Assembly: GCA_910584585.1 (NCBI GenBank)
Contig: CAJUBP010000075.1
Coordinates: forward strand, 1 to 9,881
DNA from: an uncultured Lachnospiraceae bacterium
Lineage (GTDB): Bacteria > Bacillota > Clostridia > Lachnospirales > Lachnospiraceae
Length of the DNA: 9,881 nt
Reading direction: 5' to 3'
Shown: one piece after another, positions 6,553 to 9,881 of the stretch
How the letters are laid out: each line of letters opens with the position of its first letter
How positions within the stretch are numbered: the first letter of the stretch is position 1
Position numbers and translations under genes: made by a program
Notes under the pieces: model-generated
Seen by the model: only the letters and a program-made list of their open reading frames with translations
Told to the model about the DNA's origin: nothing
The model's database searches: none

Positions 6553-6771
6553 ATGGAAAATGAAACAAAAAAAGATAAAATTCAGGTTCCAATCAGCGAA
6601 AAATTCATGCTTACACTGGAAGAAACGGCCGCATATACAGGCGTTGGAATGCAAAAACTGCGTGAAATAAGTGCAGATGAACATTGTGATTTCATCCTTT
6701 GGATAGGCCGCAAGCGTATGTTCAAGCGTAAAAAGCTGGAGGAACACTTAGAAAAAACATATTCAATTTAA
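6553..6771 (+). CDS. xis: Tn916-type excisionase
   Basis: Small basic DNA-binding protein that bends element ends and steers the integrase towards excision. The 72-residue length is typical. The sequence follows the Tn916 Xis pattern: a short N-terminal arm, LTLEETAAYTGVGMQKLREI (residues 20-39) as the winged-helix recognition region, then CDFILWIGRKRMFKRKKLEEHL (46-67) forming the wing and basic C-terminal helix. GGGAGGA at 6538-6544 sits 8 nt before the ATG. It lies between the ATPase gene and the integrase gene, the order seen in many Tn916-family elements, and is separated from the integrase by 54 bp containing a hairpin. Confidence is high from sequence pattern and position together. Confidence 0.85.
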   Translation: MENETKKDKIQVPISEKFMLTLEETAAYTGVGMQKLREISADEHCDFILWIGRKRMFKRKKLEEHLEKTYSI

Positions 6772-6778
6772 CAGCAGA

Positions 6779-6807
6779 AGGCTGCAGGATGAATTTCCCT
6801 GCAGCCT
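6779..6807 (+). other. Perfect 10-bp hairpin between xis and int
   Basis: AGGCTGCAGG (6779-6788) and CCTGCAGCCT (6798-6807) pair perfectly around a 9-nt loop. No T run follows, so it is not a standard terminator. It ends 7 nt before the GGAGGG ribosome site of the integrase (6815-6820). It could set the ratio of integrase to excisionase through RNA processing or partial attenuation, or be a DNA site. Confidence 0.6.
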
Positions 6808-6825
6808 GAAAAATGGAGGGAAACC

Positions 6826-8088
6826 ATGCAAGAAAAAAGATTTGACAAAAAGCACAGATTATTGAAAAAAGGGGAAACCCAGCGCGCGGATGGCTATTAT
6901 ACCTACCGTTGGACATCCCGAAATGGAAAAAGGCATAGCGTAACTGCAAGAACGTTAGAAGAACTGCGGGAGAAAGAAGAGGGAATTATCAAAGATACTG
7001 CAGATGGGATACGGGCAGAAAATAAAAATGTAACATTGGATGATATGTTTCACCTATGGAGCAAGCTGAAAAGAGGATTAAAAGGCAATACGTATCAAAA
7101 CTACTGCTATATGTACCGAACATTTGTCAGCCCCGAGATTGGTAAGCTGCGGATAGCCACATTGCGGAAATCCGACCTAAAAGCCTTTTATAACTCATTG
7201 ATGGACGATAAAAACCTGAAAATAGCCACAGTGGATAATATCCATACAGTGCTGCATCAAGTCCTGGAAGTTGCGGTGGAGGACCGTTACATGCGTACAA
7301 ACCTTTCAGATAATTTGTTGAAGGAATTAAGGCAGTCACGCAATATAGGGCAGGAGCATCGGAAAGCGCTGACTGTTCCCGAACAGGAGTTATTCTTAAA
7401 TTACCTGCGCCGGGAAAATACGCCATACCATCATTGGTATCCAGTTTTTTCGGTAATGGCAAACACAGGGCTGCGGGTGGGGGAAGTCACAGGGCTGCGT
7501 TGGGAAGATGTCGATTTTGAGGAAAATTTGATTCAAGTGAACCATACGCTGGTTTATTATAAACACGCAGACAATGGCTGTTATTTCAGCATTCATACGC
7601 CAAAGACGGCCGCCGGAAAACGGGTCATTCCAATGCTTGATGAAGTAAGGGAAGCGTTTCTGGAAGAAAAGCGTTACCAAGAGTTAAGCCAATTAACCTG
7701 TAAAGCGGTGGTGGATGGATATACGGACTTTATCTTCATTAATCGCTTTGGAAATGTGCAGCACCAGGGCACTTTAAATAAAGCGCTCCGCAGGATTATC
7801 CGGGACTGCAACGACGAACAGCTTGCGAAAAATCAGAAAGATCTTGTATTGCTTCCGAGGTTTAGCTGCCACAGTTTAAGGCATACTTTTACCACAAGGC
7901 TTGTGGAAGCAGGGGTGAACCTGAAAGTTATTCAGGACGCATTGGGACACAAAGACTTTTCCACTACCATGGATGTGTATACAGATGTGACAAAAGAATT
8001 GCGGCAAAGGGAATTTGACAACTTGCAGGATAGAATGAATCAAAAGAAATATAAAGGAAACAAGGCAGAAGAAGGCGGGAAAAATTAA
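6826..8088 (+). CDS. int: Tn916-family tyrosine integrase
   Basis: Catalyses integration and excision of the element through a covalent 3'-phosphotyrosyl intermediate. All domains are present in 420 residues: the N-terminal three-stranded arm-binding domain of Tn916 type (about 3-50, KGETQRADGYYTYRWTSRNG), a SAM-like core-binding domain (about 68-170), and the catalytic domain (about 182-400). The catalytic set is complete: Arg217 in NTGLRVGE, Lys260 in HTPKT, His349 and Arg352 in HSLRH, His375 in LGHKD, and nucleophile Tyr385 in TTMDVYTD. GGAGGG lies 5 nt before the ATG. It is probably cotranscribed with the ATPase gene and xis. It appears intact and active. Unlike the usual arrangement, with the element end directly after int, an Rpn gene separates it from the attachment-like repeats. 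Confidence 0.93.
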   Translation: MQEKRFDKKHRLLKKGETQRADGYYTYRWTSRNGKRHSVTARTLEELREKEEGIIKDTADGIRAENKNVTLDDMFHLWSKLKRGLKGNTYQNYCYMYRTFVSPEIGKLRIATLRKSDLKAFYNSLMDDKNLKIATVDNIHTVLHQVLEVAVEDRYMRTNLSDNLLKELRQSRNIGQEHRKALTVPEQELFLNYLRRENTPYHHWYPVFSVMANTGLRVGEVTGLRWEDVDFEENLIQVNHTLVYYKHADNGCYFSIHTPKTAAGKRVIPMLDEVREAFLEEKRYQELSQLTCKAVVDGYTDFIFINRFGNVQHQGTLNKALRRIIRDCNDEQLAKNQKDLVLLPRFSCHSLRHTFTTRLVEAGVNLKVIQDALGHKDFSTTMDVYTDVTKELRQREFDNLQDRMNQKKYKGNKAEEGGKN

Positions 8089-8113
8089 ACTGGTTTCCGC
8101 CTGACGCTTTTTT
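8074..8113 (+). terminator. Likely terminator overlapping the end of int
   Basis: GGCGG (8074-8078) pairs with CCGCC (8097-8101), extended by AAA/TTT after a one-base bulge. TTTTTT follows at 8108-8113. The gap of six bases between stem and T run weakens it. The stem includes the int stop codon in its loop. It fits the end of the ATPase-xis-int transcript, since the next gene has its own promoter. Confidence 0.42.
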
Positions 8114-8223
8114 ATAGCCTTTGCTGATATCCCTTTGTAAAATTAAAATAAACTGAATAAGAATAGCCGCGATTGCAAGGATTAATAATAAAACAACCAC
8201 TGTAAAAAAGGTTCATAGTATGC

Positions 8224-8252
8224 TTGAATTTTAAGTAGGCAGATGATATTAT
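8224..8252 (+). promoter_or_regulatory. Sigma-70 promoter of the Rpn-family gene
   Basis: TTGAAT (8224-8229) and TATTAT (8247-8252) are exactly 17 bp apart, matching the consensus at four and five of six positions. The start site would lie near 8259, giving a leader of about 23 nt that carries the AGGA ribosome site (8271-8274). Confidence 0.55.
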
Positions 8253-8281
8253 GAAATCAGAAATGAAACGAGGAATTTTAT

Positions 8282-9187
8282 ATGGCCAATATATATGACG
8301 GAGCATTCCGAACAATTTTAAACGATTGCCGGCAGCTGATTATTCCGGTAATTAATGAAATATTTAAAGAAGGATATGATGGGAATGAAAAGATTGAATT
8401 CTTCCCAAATGAACATTTTCTGGACCAACAGGATTCAGCAGACAGGGAACGGATTACAGACACCAATTTTAGAATTATAGGCAGGATGACAAAAAAATAT
8501 CATCTTGAGTGTGAAAGCAGCCTGCCGGATGGGAAAATCACTGTAAGGCTTTTTGAGTATGACGCGCAGATAGCCCTTGATGAAAGCGAGGTCAGCGCGG
8601 AAACTTTGACAGTGACATTTCCCAATACAGCAGTGCTGTACCTTCGGACATACCAGAAAACACCGGATAAAATGAAATATGTGATTGTCACGCCTGGCGG
8701 GACAGTTCAGTATGATGTGCCGGTGATGAAGGTCCAGACCTATTCATTAGACGATATTTTTGATAAATGCCTGTTGCTGCTGATTCCATTTTATATCTTT
8801 TCACATGAGAAAAGTTTTCCAGAGTATAATAGTAATGTACAAAAGATGAAAGAATTGAAAGCGGAATATCAGGATATCCTAGAAAGGCTTGATAAACTGG
8901 AATGCCAAGGAATAATCGGGGCATTTGATAAGCGGACAATCATAGAACTTTCCAATGATGTGATTCAGGAGATTGCGCGGAAATATGAGAATATACAGAA
9001 AGGCATGGGTGATATTATGGGTGGGGCATTGATTGAAACAAGCGCACGAAAATTAAAGAAGGAAACTCAAAAAGAAGTGGTGGTACGTCTGTTGAAGAGA
9101 GGAAAGCTGACGGTGGAAGAGATTGCGGAGGACACGGGGCTTAGTGTCACAGAGGTTGAACAGATTGCGGAAATTACTGCAGTATAA
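8282..9187 (+). CDS. Rpn family PD-(D/E)XK nuclease / transposase-like protein
   Basis: Members of this family (recombination-promoting nucleases, RpnA-like) are magnesium-dependent DNA endonucleases reported to stimulate RecA-independent recombination; some related proteins have been linked to phage defence. The nuclease fold is visible: DGAFR (6-10) near the N-terminus, Asp60 in ITDTNFRI, the Glu76-Cys-Glu78 strand in YHLECESS (an ExE form where many relatives have ExQ), and the conserved VRLFEYDAQIAL (88-99). Residues 180-260 are helical and charged. KLTVEEIAEDTGLSVTEVEQIA (275-296) is the helix-turn-helix-like tail common in the family. The length of 301 residues is full size with no frameshift. 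AGGA lies 7 nt before the ATG, and it has its own promoter. It lies between int and the attachment-like repeats, so it may be element cargo. Confidence 0.82.
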   Translation: MANIYDGAFRTILNDCRQLIIPVINEIFKEGYDGNEKIEFFPNEHFLDQQDSADRERITDTNFRIIGRMTKKYHLECESSLPDGKITVRLFEYDAQIALDESEVSAETLTVTFPNTAVLYLRTYQKTPDKMKYVIVTPGGTVQYDVPVMKVQTYSLDDIFDKCLLLLIPFYIFSHEKSFPEYNSNVQKMKELKAEYQDILERLDKLECQGIIGAFDKRTIIELSNDVIQEIARKYENIQKGMGDIMGGALIETSARKLKKETQKEVVVRLLKRGKLTVEEIAEDTGLSVTEVEQIAEITAV

Positions 9188-9225
9188 AGGGAACGGCATA
9201 CTGATTTTCCAAAATATGGTGATGC

Positions 9226-9275
9226 GGTACAGGAACAATTTATTGTACCACTCTTGTACCAATTTTGTGCCAATT
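9226..9275. repeat. Three 11-bp TTGTACC-type direct repeats with an inverted half-site
   Basis: Units TTGTACCACTC (9243-9253), TTGTACCAATT (9254-9264) and TTGTGCCAATT (9265-9275) are contiguous. GGTACA (9226-9231) and TGTACC (9244-9249) form an inverted pair 12 bp apart. A period near one helical turn suggests a protein binding the same face of the DNA. Arm-type sites for an integrase are a reasonable inference. This opens the 443-bp gene-free stretch 9188-9630, in which only repeats, palindromes and a terminator were found. Confidence 0.6.
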
Positions 9276-9417
9276 GATAAAAGGATGCTGTAGAATTATA
9301 GAGGGATATGGGAAAAAGCAAGAGATGGAATGTACGGAAGTGCAGTAGTTTGAAGGATTATGGAGAACTGTAATAAAGGACATTCTTACAGTCCCGACGA
9401 TGAAAACTTTGGGTAAA

Positions 9418-9442
9418 GAAAGCCAGTAAAATCAATGGTTTC
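9418..9442. repeat. Imperfect inverted repeat, possible recombinase core site
   Basis: GAAAGCCA (9418-9425) and TGGTTTC (9436-9442) are inverted copies apart from one extra G, around a 10-bp spacer. This is the layout of a tyrosine recombinase core site and it lies 20 bp before the TTACTAC array. It is short enough to occur by chance. Confidence 0.3.
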
Positions 9443-9461
9443 AGCGGTTTTGAGTTGTGAT

Positions 9462-9494
9462 TTACTACAAATTTACTACAAATTTGCTACGCAT
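9462..9494. repeat. Three 11-bp repeats resembling Tn916 integrase arm (DR2) sites
   Basis: TTACTACAAAT (9462-9472), TTACTACAAAT (9473-9483) and TTGCTACGCAT (9484-9494) are contiguous. As I recall, the Tn916 arm site bound by the integrase N-terminal domain contains AGTAGTAAAT, whose complement ATTTACTACT closely matches this unit. The integrase at 6826-8088 has the matching domain. This supports an element end close by. That this integrase binds here is inference. Confidence 0.6.
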
Positions 9495-9522
9495 AATACG
9501 TGATAATACTGAATAATACGTT
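9493..9522. repeat. Three 10-bp ATAATAC tandem repeats
   Basis: ATAATACGTG (9493-9502), ATAATACTGA (9503-9512) and ATAATACGTT (9513-9522) follow the 11-bp array with a two-base overlap. The 10-bp period again fits one helical turn. They could be excisionase or accessory-factor sites, or part of the crossover region, since they run directly into the T-rich ACGTTTTTG. Confidence 0.6.
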
Positions 9523-9526
9523 TTTG
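9518..9526. repeat. Right copy of ACGTTTTTG, candidate element end
   Basis: This 9-bp word overlaps the last ATAATAC unit and repeats at 11-19. Tn916-family elements recombine at T-rich/A-rich sites, and this run lies just outside the arm-like repeats where such a junction would be expected. The match with the left copy is short. Confidence 0.35.
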
Positions 9527-9542
9527 CGGCATTCAATTTTAT

Positions 9543-9556
9543 AAGGTATGTACCTT
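9543..9556. promoter_or_regulatory. Operator-like palindrome
   Basis: AAGGTA and TACCTT are perfect inverted arms around TG. It lies two bases before the hairpin at 9558 and 75 bp before the DUF6075 start. It is a possible repressor site, but short. Confidence 0.3.
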
Positions 9557-9557
9557 T

Positions 9558-9595
9558 AGGACACTTTCCAAGTGAGAATTTGGAAGTGTCCTTTT
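9558..9595 (+). terminator. Rho-independent terminator (or attenuator) before the DUF6075 gene
   Basis: AGGACACTT (9558-9566) pairs with AAGTGTCCT (9584-9592). After a one-base bulge the helix continues with CCAA/TTGG around an 8-nt loop, and TTTT with further T-rich sequence follows. It could end rightward transcription from the island or attenuate transcription into the next gene. Confidence 0.6.
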
Positions 9596-9630
9596 GTTAT
9601 GGTCAAAATATAAAATTGGAGGTAGAAAGA

Positions 9631-9881
9631 ATGAACAACACAGCGTTAAGAGCAGGGGCGCAGAGTGCCAACAACACACACATGGTTTTTGCAAACGAGG
9701 AACATGAAAGATTCTATTATGAGAAACTGGAACAGGCGAGGTATCAGGACTGCTATCATAAGGCTTTGATCTACATTCTCGGTATTTCTGAGGACACGAG
9801 GAACCATTTCAGCCAGATTTACGATATGAAGTCCGGGTGCGTCAAAACAGAGTGTCTGCATCAGGGCTGGCAGACCAGCGG
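9631..9881 (+). CDS. DUF6075 family protein, 5' part (runs off the window)
   Basis: The reading frame is open from the ATG at 9631 to the right edge, giving 83 complete codons. After a short leader, residues 19-83 follow the DUF6075 pattern: FANEEHERFYYEKL (20-33), a YHKALIYILG segment, and ECLHQGWQT near the edge. DUF6075 proteins are small, of unknown function, and are found on clostridial plasmids and integrative elements. GGAGG at 9618-9622 lies 8 nt before the ATG. The gene lies beyond the attachment-like repeats and a terminator, and its codon use is less AT-rich than the unknown genes of the island. It may therefore belong to the flanking host element, with the DUF5688 gene, rather than to the island. 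The C-terminus is not visible. Confidence 0.72.
   Translation, partial: MNNTALRAGAQSANNTHMVFANEEHERFYYEKLEQARYQDCYHKALIYILGISEDTRNHFSQIYDMKSGCVKTECLHQGWQTS

Larger units (their letters stand above)
2669..9526. mobile_element. Putative Tn916-integrase-type genomic island (boundaries approximate)
   Basis: This interval holds an AT-rich unknown region, a DUF927/helicase-like ATPase, a Tn916-type excisionase and integrase, an Rpn nuclease gene and repeat arrays resembling integrase arm sites. The GC-rich to AT-rich change immediately after 2668 suggests one junction. The arm-like arrays and T-rich ACGTTTTTG (9518-9526) suggest the other. Only TTTTTG is shared with the left zone (2684-2689). A longer 9-bp match at 11-19 allows an alternative element of about 9.5 kb that includes the truncated YqaJ gene. 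No relaxase, coupling protein or type IV secretion gene is present, so it would depend on another element for transfer. That it is mobile or formerly mobile is well supported; the exact ends are not. Confidence 0.42.

Noticed and set aside
9646..9861. Minus-strand open frame of 71 codons at the right edge
   Set aside because: It is antisense to the DUF6075 reading frame, which has a strong ribosome site and family-like sequence.

Overview
The window looks like a mobile, accessory region of a gut-type Clostridia genome, most likely Lachnospiraceae. This rests on the protein families seen (YqaJ, a Rad52-like annealing protein, DUF5688, Tn916-type Xis/Int, an Rpn-family nuclease, DUF6075), on strong AGGAGG-type ribosome binding sites, and on a mixture of GC-rich and AT-rich blocks. 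All confidently read genes are on the + strand. No rRNA, tRNA or CRISPR array was seen.

Layout. (1) Positions 1-2668 are a GC-rich recombination block: the C-terminal remnant of a YqaJ-type exonuclease whose nuclease half is missing, a Rad52-like single-strand annealing protein with a Lys/Glu-rich repeat tail, and a DUF5688 protein. (2) At 2669 the composition turns abruptly AT-rich. A structured leader precedes an unrecognised 384-codon gene. Its TAG stop is followed in the same frame by a 113-codon ORF with no convincing start of its own. (3) From 4508 to 8088 is an island core: a 670-residue DUF927/helicase-like ATPase, a Tn916-type excisionase, and a complete Tn916-type tyrosine integrase. 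(4) From 8282 to 9187 an Rpn (PD-(D/E)XK) nuclease-like gene has its own good sigma-70 promoter. (5) Positions 9188-9630 hold no gene but are dense in repeats: three 11-bp TTGTACC-type units, three 11-bp TTACTAC-type units, three 10-bp ATAATAC units, a T-rich ACGTTTTTG and an operator-like palindrome, then a terminator. (6) At 9631 a DUF6075 gene starts and runs off the right edge.

How it fits together. The TTACTACAAAT repeats resemble, as I recall them, the arm (DR2) sites bound by the N-terminal domain of Tn916 integrase, and the integrase here carries that domain. I infer that one end of an integrative element lies near 9520. The ATPase, Xis and Int would be its maintenance and mobility core, and the unknown AT-rich genes and the Rpn gene its cargo. 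No relaxase or conjugation gene is visible, so if complete it is a small non-self-transmissible island, perhaps nested in a larger conjugative element that supplied YqaJ/Rad52/DUF5688 and DUF6075. The left end is uncertain. It may be the GC break near 2669, or the copy of ACGTTTTTG at 11-19 beside the truncated YqaJ gene.

The most interesting signals are the 13-bp inverted repeat that would hide a start codon of the 384-codon gene, the in-frame amber stop followed by a long hairpin, and the stacked 10/11-bp repeat arrays in the attachment-like region.
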